Source: Acidimicrobiia bacterium (GTDB lineage: Bacteria > Actinomycetota > Acidimicrobiia > Spongiisociales > Spongiisociaceae). Taken from it: 64,000 bases of DNA. Below the pieces are notes generated by a model. That model had not been told where the DNA came from. It worked only from the letters and a program-made list of their open reading frames with translations, and made no database searches. Of this stretch, positions 8,931-17,765 are shown one piece after another; within the stretch, counting starts at the first letter, position 1; every line of letters begins with the position of its first letter. The stretch covers positions 1-64,000 of the forward strand of contig JAGWAN010000026.1 of the NCBI GenBank assembly GCA_021296345.1. Reading direction: 5' to 3'. The position numbers were made by a program, and so were the translations under genes.

Positions 8931-9132
8931 TGCCTCAAGCTCGGCAAAGTCGGGCTGTAGCTCTGGAGGTAGGCGGCCGGTCGCACACCCGGGGAGCACC
9001 ACAGGACTATCGGCCAAATAATCCCCGGTTTCCCCGACGTTTTCGAGAGCCCCGAAGTAGCCTCAAAAGTGTTCGCCCATTGCGAGTTTGGGTGAAATAA
9101 TGAGACGCGGAAGCCTCTTCAGTTCTCCGAAT

Positions 9133-9149
9133 CCTCAGGCGGCCTGAGG
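9133..9149. promoter_or_regulatory. Palindrome upstream of the first peptide ABC operon
   Basis: CCTCAGG CGG CCTGAGG has perfect 7-base arms and lies 30 bases before the start codon of the binding protein, just ahead of its AAGGAGG ribosome site. It could be an operator or a hairpin in the leader. No regulator gene is adjacent. Confidence 0.35.
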
Positions 9150-9178
9150 AGACTCACCGCGTAAGGAGGGCCGGCCCG

Positions 9179-10954
9179 ATGCGGACTGGAGAATATTCAA
9201 ATCGTAGGTACTGCTACCGGAGGAAACTCGCAATCTGGCTTGGAGTTCTCGCGCTCGTCGCGGCGGCGTGTGGAGGCGCCGATGACCCGGCTCCGACAAC
9301 TGCGGCTCCGACAACTGCGGCTCCAACGACTGCGGCTCCAACGACTGCAGCTCCAGCCACTGATGGAGCCACGGAAACTACACAAGCTGTGGCCACGACG
9401 GCAGCAGCAGTAGCGGTCGCCGCCGAATCCTGTCTCCAACCCGGATCCGAAGTCACCATTATCAACCAGACGAACGTCCGTAATACGGTCAATCCCCTGC
9501 TCTCTATCGATACCACCGGGTACTGGAGGACCGATCTGATCTTCGATCTCCTGGTCGATGTGGATCCGAATACCGCGGAGATCGTTCCCGAGTTGGCTCG
9601 TTCGTGGGACATCTCGGATGACAACTTGACTTACACCTTCCACCTTCAGGAAGGGGTCGTATTCCATGACGGCGCGCCGGTGACCGCCGCTGACGTGGAG
9701 TTCACGATCGAGAGCATCCTGGCGCCTGGCTTCCTGGGCCAATGGCGACCGAGGCTCGCCAATATCGTCGGAGCCGACGCGTACACGGACGGATCAGCCG
9801 ACAAGGTCGCGGGCGTAGAGGTCCATGACGACTACACGATTTCGATCACGCTGGCTAAGCCTGACGCCTCGTTCATGGCAATCTCGGTCAGAGAGGTACT
9901 GAAGGTCCTCCCGAAGCACCTGCTGGAAGGGGAAGGTCCTATCGGAGCGGATCACCCGTTCTCGCTGCATCCGATAGGAAGTGGTCCCTACGAGTTCGTC
10001 CAGTGGACGGAGGAGAAGACCACTTTCAAGGCATTCGATGGCTACTGGCAACCGAATCGTGGTTGTATAGAAACAGTGCACCACGGGGGAATCCAGGATG
10101 TCAACACCATGCTGGTGGCGATAGAGACGGAGCAGGCTCATGCCATGGACCGGACTCCGCCTGGTGACATCGATCGGATGGTCGCCTTGCCACACATCGA
10201 CGTCGCTACCTATGACAAGGCACAGCTCGACGGGCTCGTGTTCAACATCCAGAGCCATGAGGCTCTCGCCAATCCGGACGTTCGGCGGGCCATTGCGATG
10301 GCCATCGACAAGGAATCCTTCGTCACGAACTTCTTGGGCCAGTATGCGACCGTACGGAACAGCTTCCTGATCAGCAACTCCTGGGCATTCGACGCGGGCG
10401 TTGAGATGCCGCCTTACGATCCCGATGCGGCGGCGGCGTTGCTTGCCCAAGCGGGCTATCCAGGCGGGGACGGCATAGAGTTGACGTTCTTCTACAACGA
10501 TGGGAACAGCAATCGTGAAGGGCTGGCGATCTATGCGCAGGCCGAACTCGCCAAGCTCGGCATCGATGTCACCATCGAAACGGCTAAGTGGCCGGTGTTC
10601 ATTGAAACAGTGCGAAATGGCGAGTTCGATGTCGCCGTGATGTCTCTCCATTCCGGTTTCCCTGATCCGGCGATCATTGGACAGACGTATGGCACGGGCG
10701 AACCCGAGAACCATATGAATTATTCCAATAGCGCTGTGGACGAGGCCCTGACGGCTGCCCTGCTCACGACTGACGTCGAGGAACGGAAGGCGCACTACTC
10801 GATTATCCAGGAGAACCTGGCAGCGGATACGCCGTTCGTGCCGGTGTTCAGCCCACCCGGTACCGTCCTGTACAACTCGGATCTGCTCACCGACGTCTTC
10901 CCATCCAACAACCGGATGTACTGGGATGTTCGTGAGTGGAAGGTAAACGAGTAG
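9179..10954 (+). CDS. ABC transporter substrate-binding lipoprotein, peptide/nickel family 5 (operon 1)
   Basis: Extracytoplasmic binding protein for peptides or related solutes, membrane-anchored by lipid. A basic N terminus and hydrophobic stretch lead to the lipobox LVAAAC. A Thr/Pro/Ala repeat linker follows, then an SBP_bac_5 domain (about residues 90-585) with the family pattern PELARSWDIS...LTYTFHLQEGVVFHDGAPVTAADVEFT. The ATG has AAGGAGG nine bases upstream. It heads an operon with two ATPases and two permeases (SBP-D-F-B-C order). The clustering with dipeptidase-like and amidohydrolase genes suggests a peptide or cyclic-amide substrate; this part is inference. Confidence 0.93.
   Translation: MRTGEYSNRRYCYRRKLAIWLGVLALVAAACGGADDPAPTTAAPTTAAPTTAAPTTAAPATDGATETTQAVATTAAAVAVAAESCLQPGSEVTIINQTNVRNTVNPLLSIDTTGYWRTDLIFDLLVDVDPNTAEIVPELARSWDISDDNLTYTFHLQEGVVFHDGAPVTAADVEFTIESILAPGFLGQWRPRLANIVGADAYTDGSADKVAGVEVHDDYTISITLAKPDASFMAISVREVLKVLPKHLLEGEGPIGADHPFSLHPIGSGPYEFVQWTEEKTTFKAFDGYWQPNRGCIETVHHGGIQDVNTMLVAIETEQAHAMDRTPPGDIDRMVALPHIDVATYDKAQLDGLVFNIQSHEALANPDVRRAIAMAIDKESFVTNFLGQYATVRNSFLISNSWAFDAGVEMPPYDPDAAAALLAQAGYPGGDGIELTFFYNDGNSNREGLAIYAQAELAKLGIDVTIETAKWPVFIETVRNGEFDVAVMSLHSGFPDPAIIGQTYGTGEPENHMNYSNSAVDEALTAALLTTDVEERKAHYSIIQENLAADTPFVPVFSPPGTVLYNSDLLTDVFPSNNRMYWDVREWKVNE
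9291..9350 (+). repeat. Four 15-bp coding repeats (Pro-Thr-Thr-Ala-Ala linker)
   Basis: Four in-frame units of CTCCRACRACTGCRG start at 9291, 9306, 9321 and 9336. They encode the flexible linker between the lipid anchor and the binding domain. The unit number may vary between strains. Confidence 0.85.
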
Positions 10955-11009
10955 AGGTCTAGTAGAACTCGTAGAGATCGGGGCAGCCTGAGAAGGTGCT
11001 TTCCGTCAC

Positions 11010-12026
11010 ATGAAGGAGCACGCTGTAAGCCCCTCACCGACAGCAGAGCAGACTCTGCTGTCGGTGAGGGATCTGGCAGTTGACTTCGAACTTGAAGGTG
11101 GAGTCCTGCGAGCAGTGGACCGTATCTCGTACGATGTCCGGCCAGGTGAGATAGTCGGTATTGTCGGAGAGTCTGGGTCTGGCAAGAGTGTTTCGGTCTT
11201 GGCAGTTCTGCGCTTGCTCAATGTCTACACGACGGGAGCGAGCGTGACCGGCGAGGTACGGTTCGAAGGTCGAGATCTCTTTGCGCTCACTGCCAAGCAG
11301 ATGAGAGAGATTCGTGGCAAGGACATCACCTTGATCTTCCAGGATCCCTCGTCATCATGGCACCCGGTGTTACGCATCGGCCGTCAAGTGGCTGAAGTGA
11401 GTGTGGCACACGATACGATGCGACCAAACCGTGTAAGGGAACACGTGGAAGGCCTGTTCGAGTCTGTCGGCATCCCTAACCCTCGAGTCAGGTACGAGCA
11501 GTACCCGCACGAGTACTCAGGTGGGATGAAACAGCGAGCCATGATCGCCATGGCAATAGCGAACAAGCCGAAGCTCGTGATTGCAGACGAGCCGACCACT
11601 GCTCTCGATGTCACGATACAGTCACAGGTGCTCGAATTGCTGAGAAACGTGACCGCAGACACGGGAGCTGCCCTCATTCTGATTTCACACGATATAGGTG
11701 TGATAGCGGAGATGGCAGACCGTGTGATCGTGATGTATGGAGGACGGGTCATGGAGGAAGGCCCGGTGGAGCAGGTATTGGTATCGTCGCGGCATCCATA
11801 CACGAAGGGACTCCTGGCGAGCCTACCCCAGATCGACAAAACGATGTCACGGCTACCCACAATTCCCGGTGCTCCGCCTCAGATGTTCCAAGCATCAGCG
11901 GGCTGTCCGTTTGAACCGCGGTGCGGACTCGCCAATGACCGTGAGCGTTGTCGGGAAGAACGGCCGTCTCTTCGGCAGTGTGGCGAGGATCAGTTCTCGG
12001 CGTGTCATTTCTTTGAGGAGCTCTAG
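11010..12026 (+). CDS. Peptide ABC transporter ATP-binding protein, DppD/OppD type (operon 1)
   Basis: Cytoplasmic ATPase subunit of the importer headed by the 9179 binding protein. Walker A GESGSGKS, signature YSGGMKQRAMIAMAI, Walker B LVIADEPTTALD and switch His (LISHDIG) are all present. The C-terminal oligopeptide/dipeptide extension has the Cys-rich segment CPFEPRCGLANDRERC, typical of the 4Fe-4S-like tail in this family. Its 338-residue length is standard. The ATG at 11010 starts 55 bases after the binding protein stop. It precedes the DppF-type ATPase with 13 bases between them. Confidence 0.95.
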   Translation: MKEHAVSPSPTAEQTLLSVRDLAVDFELEGGVLRAVDRISYDVRPGEIVGIVGESGSGKSVSVLAVLRLLNVYTTGASVTGEVRFEGRDLFALTAKQMREIRGKDITLIFQDPSSSWHPVLRIGRQVAEVSVAHDTMRPNRVREHVEGLFESVGIPNPRVRYEQYPHEYSGGMKQRAMIAMAIANKPKLVIADEPTTALDVTIQSQVLELLRNVTADTGAALILISHDIGVIAEMADRVIVMYGGRVMEEGPVEQVLVSSRHPYTKGLLASLPQIDKTMSRLPTIPGAPPQMFQASAGCPFEPRCGLANDRERCREERPSLRQCGEDQFSACHFFEEL

Positions 12027-12039
12027 GAAGAACCCGCCG

Positions 12040-13101
12040 ATGGAACGCTCCTCATATCGCGCCGAACCAGTCAGCCGGGATTCTCGCCCATCTTCGAGTT
12101 CTCCGCTCTTGACTGTAAAGGACCTGACGAAGACGTTTCCAGTGCGCAAGGGCGTCCTCGGGCGCGCAGCGGCGGTGATTCAGGCAGTAACCGATGTGAG
12201 CTTTTCGATATTTCCCGGACAGACGCTCGGGCTGGTCGGCGAGTCCGGTAGTGGTAAGTCCACAACGGCGCTGTGCGTCACTCGGCTACTGGATGTTACG
12301 GCTGGCAGCATCGTGTTCGACGGCCAGGAATTGGCCGATCTGTCTCGGCGCAATATGCGGCCCATTCGCCGGAACATGCAGATGGTCTTTCAGGATCCGT
12401 ACTCGTCCCTGGATCCCAGGATGACGGTGAAGGAGATTATTGCTGAGCCTCTGCGAGTGTATGGTGCTTATGGTGGTGGGGGCCAGGGTGAGAGAAAGGT
12501 ACATGAATTACTGGAGAAGGTGGGGATGAATGCTAGCGACGCAGATAGGTTCCCCCACGAGTTCTCTGGAGGGCAGAGGCAGCGCATCAGTATTGCCCGG
12601 GCATTGGCACTCGAGCCGAGGCTTCTAGTTCTTGATGAACCCGTCAGCGCTCTGGACGTCTCGGTTCAGGCACAGGTTACCAACCTGCTCCGGGATCTCC
12701 AGGACGCCATGGGATTGGCCTATCTGTTTATCGGACATGACCTCGCGGTCGTGCATCACGTTTCCGATTGGATTGCGGTGATGTACCTGGGCAGGATCGT
12801 CGAGTACGGCTCCGCGGACCAGATCTTCAGCGAGCCAACACATCCCTACACCCAGGCCTTGTTAAGCGCGATACCAAATGCGGATCCGACCAAGGCCGGC
12901 GACCTGGACGAGAAGATCATCCTTACCGGCGAAGTGCCCGATCCTGCCGACCCGCCCTCGGGATGTCGCTTCCGCACGCGCTGTTGGAAGGCGGAGCCGA
13001 TCTGTGCTGAGGTTTCTCCAGAACTGGTAGACAACCTCGGTATTGGCCACCCAAGCGCCTGCCACTTCCCGGAGCTGCGGGCGAGCGGAGCTCACCAATG
13101 A
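12040..13101 (+). CDS. Peptide ABC transporter ATP-binding protein, DppF/OppF type (operon 1)
   Basis: Second ATPase of the heteromeric importer. It has Walker A GESGSGKST, the FQDPYSSLDPRM Q-loop, signature FSGGQRQRISIARALAL, Walker B LLVLDEPVSALD and the C-terminal Cys motif CRFRTRCWKAEPIC. I chose the ATG at 12040, just after the DppD stop, with AGGAAG upstream; the longer open frame only reads through DppD out of frame. It overlaps the permease gene by 4 bases (ATGA), so translation is probably coupled. Confidence 0.95.
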   Translation: MERSSYRAEPVSRDSRPSSSSPLLTVKDLTKTFPVRKGVLGRAAAVIQAVTDVSFSIFPGQTLGLVGESGSGKSTTALCVTRLLDVTAGSIVFDGQELADLSRRNMRPIRRNMQMVFQDPYSSLDPRMTVKEIIAEPLRVYGAYGGGGQGERKVHELLEKVGMNASDADRFPHEFSGGQRQRISIARALALEPRLLVLDEPVSALDVSVQAQVTNLLRDLQDAMGLAYLFIGHDLAVVHHVSDWIAVMYLGRIVEYGSADQIFSEPTHPYTQALLSAIPNADPTKAGDLDEKIILTGEVPDPADPPSGCRFRTRCWKAEPICAEVSPELVDNLGIGHPSACHFPELRASGAHQ

Positions 13102-14036
13102 CGCGCTTTATCGTGCATCGCATAGCGCAGATCATTCCGCTACTCATCCTGTTGAGCGTCTTCATCTTCACAATGATGCATCTGGCACCTGGTAGTCCTG
13201 AGAGCTTCTATCTCACCGACCACTACACCGACGAACAGGCCGAAGCAGTTCGGGAGCAGCTCGGACTGAACGAACCTCCGGTTAGACAGTACCTCACTTG
13301 GTTGGGGGCCGCGCTACGTGGTGATTTCGGACAGACGTTTACATACGGAGCCACTGTCACAGATGTGATTCTCGCTCGACTGTGGCCCACCGTGCAATTG
13401 CAGCTGCTCGCCTTGGCAGTTTCAATAGTGATCGCCGTGCCGGCCGGTGTGGTCTCTGCCCTCAGACGAAACTCACGACTCGATCATTCAATAACAACCG
13501 CAACTCTGTTCGGTTTGTCGATGCCTGACTTTTGGTTCGCGCTATTGCTCATGCTGACGTTCTCTGTACACCTGGGGTGGTTACCCGCTTTCGGGACCGG
13601 AAGCGACGGCCTTTTCGCGGCACCCGTTAACCTTGTCATGCCAGTGGCCGTTCTAGGGCTTTCGGCAGTGCCCTGGTATGCCCGTGTTGTGCGATCGTCC
13701 ATGCTGGATGCCCTGTCTGAAGACTACATTCTTACGGCCGCGGCCAAGGGCTTGAAGCCAAGTAGAATCACTATCCAGCATGCTCTGCGCATTGCCATTC
13801 TCCCCTTGGTTACCGTGATCGGTTTGTCTATGGCTCGAGTGCTCTCGGGTGTGATCGTGGTGGAAACGATCTTCGTGTGGCCGGGGTTGGGCCAACTGGC
13901 ATGGGAGGGTGTAATCCGGCAAGACTACCCCGTTATTCTGGGCTTGACGATTTTCACGGCAGCGTTCGTAATGATCTTCAGTCTGATCGTTGATATCTTA
14001 TACACATACATCGATCCAAGGATCCGTTATGTCTAG
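13098..14036 (+). CDS. Peptide ABC transporter permease, DppB type (operon 1)
   Basis: Inner-membrane channel subunit of 312 residues with about six membrane segments. The DppB-type N terminus (HRIAQIIPLLILLSVFIF, then MHLAPGSPE) and the ERLGLNEP-like EQLGLNEPPVRQY segment are recognisable. So is the EAA loop AAAKGLKPSRITIQHALRIAILP, which docks the ATPases, and a C-terminal IDPRIRYV. The start overlaps the DppF stop by 4 bases and the end overlaps the DppC start by 8, giving a tightly coupled operon. Confidence 0.95.
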   Translation: MTRFIVHRIAQIIPLLILLSVFIFTMMHLAPGSPESFYLTDHYTDEQAEAVREQLGLNEPPVRQYLTWLGAALRGDFGQTFTYGATVTDVILARLWPTVQLQLLALAVSIVIAVPAGVVSALRRNSRLDHSITTATLFGLSMPDFWFALLLMLTFSVHLGWLPAFGTGSDGLFAAPVNLVMPVAVLGLSAVPWYARVVRSSMLDALSEDYILTAAAKGLKPSRITIQHALRIAILPLVTVIGLSMARVLSGVIVVETIFVWPGLGQLAWEGVIRQDYPVILGLTIFTAAFVMIFSLIVDILYTYIDPRIRYV

Positions 14037-14928
14037 TGAGCGCTTGGCGAGTCCAGCAACTCCCATACATAATCAAGTACGGTCAAGAAGCCGGTTCAAG
14101 AGGATTGCTTGGCGCTATGGCAGGAATCGTCCAGCTGTCGTGGCGATGGCCTTCCTCACCCTCTTGATCGTCGTTGCGATATTCGCACCGTTGGTAGCAC
14201 CGTACGATCCTGTAGGTCAGGACTTACCGAGGCGCCTGGAGCCTCCGAGTAGAGAGTTCTTGTTGGGGACTGACGCATTCGGGCGAGACAGTTTCAGCCG
14301 GGTCATCTTTGGCGCACGCGTGTCGCTGCTCGTCGCCTTTGCTACGGTGGCGCTCATCATCCTCATAGGTACGACGGTTGGTATCCTCGCGGCCTACTAC
14401 CGCTGGCTCGATGGTCCGTTGATGCGCATTGTCGATCTCCTGATGGCGATGCCTCCTCTGTTCCTCCTGATCATGCTCGTGGCTCTGTTCGGTGCTAGTA
14501 CAGGGCATACGGTGCTGTTTATAGCTCTAAGCTATTGGCGTACCACTGCCCGATATGTAAGAGGCCAGGTCTTATCCCTTAAACATAGGGACTATGTGAA
14601 AGCCGCTCTCGCGTCTGGTGCGTCCGATGTCCGAATATTCGTGCGGCACATAATTCCAAACATCTCGGATGGGCTAATCGTCATCGCTACACTTTCGATC
14701 TCCTTTGTCATCTTGCTCGAGACAGCTCTGAGCTACTTGGGTCTCGGAGCACAACCGCCGACCCCGAGCTGGGGCGGCATGCTTGCTGACGGGAGGCAAT
14801 ACCTGCAGATATCGTGGTGGTTGACAGCCTTTCCGGGTTTAGCGATCTTCCTCACGGTGATGGCCTTCAACTTCGTAGGTGATGGCCTGCGCGATGCTTT
14901 CGATAGCAGATCAGCCAAGGCGGTATGA
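14029..14928 (+). CDS. Peptide ABC transporter permease, DppC type (operon 1)
   Basis: Second channel subunit, 299 residues. It has a cytoplasmic N-terminal stretch followed by a first membrane helix and APLVAPYDPVGQDL. The DppC hallmark FLLGTDAFGRDSFSRVIFGAR is present, as is an EAA loop (ALASGASDVRIFVRHIIPN) and the closing GDGLRDAFD. I take the ATG at 14029 (MSSERLASP), which overlaps the DppB stop by 8 bases; an earlier in-frame start at 13990 would intrude deep into DppB. It ends the transporter operon. Confidence 0.93.
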   Translation: MSSERLASPATPIHNQVRSRSRFKRIAWRYGRNRPAVVAMAFLTLLIVVAIFAPLVAPYDPVGQDLPRRLEPPSREFLLGTDAFGRDSFSRVIFGARVSLLVAFATVALIILIGTTVGILAAYYRWLDGPLMRIVDLLMAMPPLFLLIMLVALFGASTGHTVLFIALSYWRTTARYVRGQVLSLKHRDYVKAALASGASDVRIFVRHIIPNISDGLIVIATLSISFVILLETALSYLGLGAQPPTPSWGGMLADGRQYLQISWWLTAFPGLAIFLTVMAFNFVGDGLRDAFDSRSAKAV

Positions 14929-14991
14929 GCATGGAGTGCGAGGTAAGGCTGTCGCCGGAAGGCGATCGTCGTCGAGCTAGAGACAACTCCG

Positions 14992-15366
14992 ATGCTTAGC
15001 AAGAAAGCAAGGGAGTTCGCAGAGGGTCCGAATTTCGCGGTCCTTACAACCCTGCTACCAGGGGGCCATCCGGCTGGTCAGGTCATGTGGGTCGATTGTG
15101 ATGATGAAACGTTACTTCTCAACACGGAGAAACACCGCCAGAAGTTCAAGAACATACAAAGAGACCCGCGGGTGACGGTGACCATATGGAAGAGCGACGA
15201 TCCGTACGAGTATGTCGAGGTCAGGGGACGAGTAGTCGAGACGGTAGGGGGAAGCCGGGCGCGGCAACACATCGACCAACTCGCCCTCAAGTACTTTGGG
15301 CGACTGTACGACAACAGCATCATCGAGAGCGAGCGCGTCATCCTCCGGATCCGCCCCTTGTCATAG
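14992..15366 (+). CDS. PPOX-class F420-dependent oxidoreductase family protein
   Basis: A 124-residue split-barrel protein of the pyridoxamine-phosphate-oxidase superfamily, in the actinobacterial Rv1155-like group that uses deazaflavin F420. Features are the N-terminal FAVLTTLLPGGHPAGQVMWV, a LLLNTEKHRQKFKNIQRDPRVTVTI core (the RKxxNLRRDPRV-like cofactor segment) and VRGRVVETVGG. No strong ribosome site is visible before ATG 14992. It sits between the peptide transporter and a run of amidohydrolases, so a reductive step on the imported compound is possible. F420 use is family-based inference. Confidence 0.85.
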   Translation: MLSKKAREFAEGPNFAVLTTLLPGGHPAGQVMWVDCDDETLLLNTEKHRQKFKNIQRDPRVTVTIWKSDDPYEYVEVRGRVVETVGGSRARQHIDQLALKYFGRLYDNSIIESERVILRIRPLS

Positions 15367-15435
15367 TCCATTCTTAAAAGGCTCCGCAGGCGACACCGGG
15401 ATTGGCCGGCTTCACAAGGAAGGGATGTTGGCGAA

Positions 15436-16656
15436 ATGGGGATAAGGTCGGTAAGCATTCGAGGGGTTAGCTGGCTGGACACTTCATCGGGGGAACATGC
15501 GAAGAGGGATATCGTTGTCCATGGTGGTGTGATAGCGGAGCAGTCAGGCGAATCGGCAGACCTGACAATTGACGCGTCAGGGTTGACGGGCATGTACGGC
15601 TTGTGGGACTGTCATGCCCACGTCGGTGGGCTGATGTACGACCCGGACGCCCAAGGGTACTTCGAGGCGCCTGCCGCCCGCACCATCCGGGCGGGTGTAA
15701 ACCTCGCGCAAGCGGCGCGGATGGGGATCACGGGTGTGCGATCGGTCGGAGAGTGCGACGACATCGATCTGGCGCTGAGCCGGGCTCACGAGGCGGGTGT
15801 CCCTCCGGGACTCCGGCTCCGCGGCTCGGGTTGCGCCCTCAAGACCACCGGCGGCCACGGGGTGGCGTATCCCCGTGAGTATGTTCGCATGAGGGGAGCG
15901 ATGACGGTGGACGGCCCGATCGAGGTGGCACGCGCTGTCCGCCATCAGGTCTCTCGTGGCGCCCACTGGATCAAGGCGGCATTGACAGGGGGTCTCTACA
16001 GCGAGCATGAGACCATGGATGGGGGACAGTTCTCCGATGAGGAGATCGAGGCGTTGATGACCACGGCGAACCAGCGCGGTATTCCTGTGGCCGCTCATTG
16101 CGGTGGGAGTGATGAAGCAATGCGGTTTTCCAGATTGGGAGGCCGTTCGGTTGAACACGGTTACGCGTTGGATGAGCAGGCAGCCGCGGTGATGGCGAAG
16201 GCGTCAACCTGGCTTGTGCCCACAATCGGGGTGACTCACGACTCCTCCTTCATATCCGAAGACGGGTGGCCTTCCCACGCTGCAAATCGGGCAGCAGCTT
16301 CCATTCAACGTCACCGGGAGGGTCTCCAAGCCTGCTTGGAGGCCGGGGTGCGGATTGCCGTCGGGGCAGACCTGAACCCGATTGGGCCTCGCCTCCACCG
16401 GGAGATGGAACTCTTGGAGGAAGTGGGCGTTGACAGGCTGACCGTGCTCCACGCTGCCACGATCGGAGGTCGTGAACTCAATGGTCTCGGGCCAGAAAGC
16501 CTGCCGGAGCCCGGCGCCGCTGCCGACCTCGTCCTTACCGAAGGCTCCCCTCTCGATGATCCGAAGGTACTGCGTGATCCGGCTCTGGTCATGGCGTTCG
16601 GCCGCGTCCTCAAAGGAGAAGGCACGGAGCACTGGGCACCGGATTGGAAGCGTTGA
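15436..16656 (+). CDS. Amidohydrolase, imidazolonepropionase/prolidase-like (COG1228)
   Basis: A 406-residue metal-dependent hydrolase of the group that splits cyclic amides or Xaa-Pro-type dipeptides. Active-site elements seen are DCHAH (first HxH pair), the carboxylated-lysine candidate WIKAALTGG, AAHCGG, VEHGYAL and GADLNP (metal-binding Asp). GGAAGGG lies upstream of the ATG at 15436. It follows the PPOX gene by 69 bases in the same direction and probably acts on material brought in by the upstream transporter. The exact substrate is unknown. Confidence 0.87.
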   Translation: MGIRSVSIRGVSWLDTSSGEHAKRDIVVHGGVIAEQSGESADLTIDASGLTGMYGLWDCHAHVGGLMYDPDAQGYFEAPAARTIRAGVNLAQAARMGITGVRSVGECDDIDLALSRAHEAGVPPGLRLRGSGCALKTTGGHGVAYPREYVRMRGAMTVDGPIEVARAVRHQVSRGAHWIKAALTGGLYSEHETMDGGQFSDEEIEALMTTANQRGIPVAAHCGGSDEAMRFSRLGGRSVEHGYALDEQAAAVMAKASTWLVPTIGVTHDSSFISEDGWPSHAANRAAASIQRHREGLQACLEAGVRIAVGADLNPIGPRLHREMELLEEVGVDRLTVLHAATIGGRELNGLGPESLPEPGAAADLVLTEGSPLDDPKVLRDPALVMAFGRVLKGEGTEHWAPDWKR

Positions 16657-16835
16657 GGCTCTCTTGTCTGGCGCCTAGCACGACAGACGACGACGCTTCA
16701 TCAAGGATCGTCATGGCAAAGAATGGACTCAGCACAGGGCCTCACCGGCCTTCACCTGGTAGACTCGCCACATAGAATCTTCGGGGCTGTGGCACTAGAT
16801 TCGCATGGCCTTGCCGGTACAGGAAGGATATCTAA

Positions 16836-17693
16836 ATGATCGTAGACTTTAGGATACGACCGCCCTACAGAGGCTTCACGGACTTGCACATCTTCCGCCC
16901 TCGAGGTCCCAAACCTGATCCTGTCAAAGCACACGGCCTTTCGCTCGACTTGCCCGAATACAAGTCGCGCTCTGAGCTGTCCATGACCCATCTCATTGCG
17001 GAAATGGACGAGGCAGGAATCGACGTAGGTGTGGTCCATGGCCGGCAGTCCCCACCACCCTTTGGTGCCGTCAGCAGTGACACCGTTGCCGCGATAGTCG
17101 AGGAGTTTCCCGGGCGATTCGTGGGCTTCGGCGGCGTGGATGGCACTCGCGGAAAAGAAGCTCTGGAGGAGATCGAGAAGTCCCATAGCTTGGGTCTCCG
17201 AGGTATTTCCTTTGACAACGGATTCTCTGATCCACCGCTGCATAACGACGATCCCCAGTTGATGCCGCTGTACCAGTTATGCAGTGACCTCGGGCTCATT
17301 GTGTCCCTCACCAGCAGTATCTTCCTGGGGCCGGACCTCTCGTACTGCCATCCCATTCACATCCAGAGGATGGCTCTCGCCTTCCCAGACCTGACAATCG
17401 TCGTGCCGCACGCTGCCTGGCCCTGGACGACACTTGCCTGCAGCGTGGTCTTCCAGACCAATAACGTCCACCTGATACCGGACTTCTACCTGAACATGCC
17501 CAACACTCCCGGCTCTCACGAGTACGTGAGATCAGCGAATTACTTCATGAGCTACAACTTGCTGTTTGGGAGTAGTTACCCGGTGAGGCCGTTCGGACAG
17601 AGTGTGGAGCAGTTTCGAGCGCTGCCATTCGACTCCGATGAGATACTCAATCGGGCCTTGGGCGAGAATGCCGCACGGATTCTGGGCCTCTAA
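16836..17693 (+). CDS. Amidohydrolase-2 (ACMSD-like) family protein with altered metal site
   Basis: A 285-residue TIM-barrel protein of the Amidohydro_2 family. The fold is recognisable from the N-terminal strand MIVDFRIRPP, the middle VGFGGVDGTRG, GLRGISFDNGF, VVPHAAWPW and the terminal ENAARILGL. The start ATG has AGGAAGGA. The usual DxHxH metal motif at the N terminus reads DFRIRPP here, and the late FGSDYP motif reads FGSSYP. A classic zinc site is therefore doubtful, and the protein may bind metal differently or be non-catalytic. Co-directional neighbours place it in the catabolic run. Confidence 0.8.
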   Translation: MIVDFRIRPPYRGFTDLHIFRPRGPKPDPVKAHGLSLDLPEYKSRSELSMTHLIAEMDEAGIDVGVVHGRQSPPPFGAVSSDTVAAIVEEFPGRFVGFGGVDGTRGKEALEEIEKSHSLGLRGISFDNGFSDPPLHNDDPQLMPLYQLCSDLGLIVSLTSSIFLGPDLSYCHPIHIQRMALAFPDLTIVVPHAAWPWTTLACSVVFQTNNVHLIPDFYLNMPNTPGSHEYVRSANYFMSYNLLFGSSYPVRPFGQSVEQFRALPFDSDEILNRALGENAARILGL

Positions 17694-17765
17694 CCGGGTA
17701 CGACGATCCCGCCGCGGCTCGCGGTCTCCGACCGTAGCCTGACGTGTCGATCGCGAGGATCTAGG

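Noticed and set aside
8607-9017. 136-codon minus-strand frame taken as a gene
   Set aside because: Only a short part resembles transposase, in mixed frames; it is a relic, not an intact gene.
9291-9350. 15-bp repeats considered as a regulatory or CRISPR-like array
   Set aside because: They are in frame and encode the lipoprotein linker.
9794-10795. 333-codon minus-strand frame over the operon-1 binding protein
   Set aside because: Shadow frame; no motif, and the plus-strand gene is certain.
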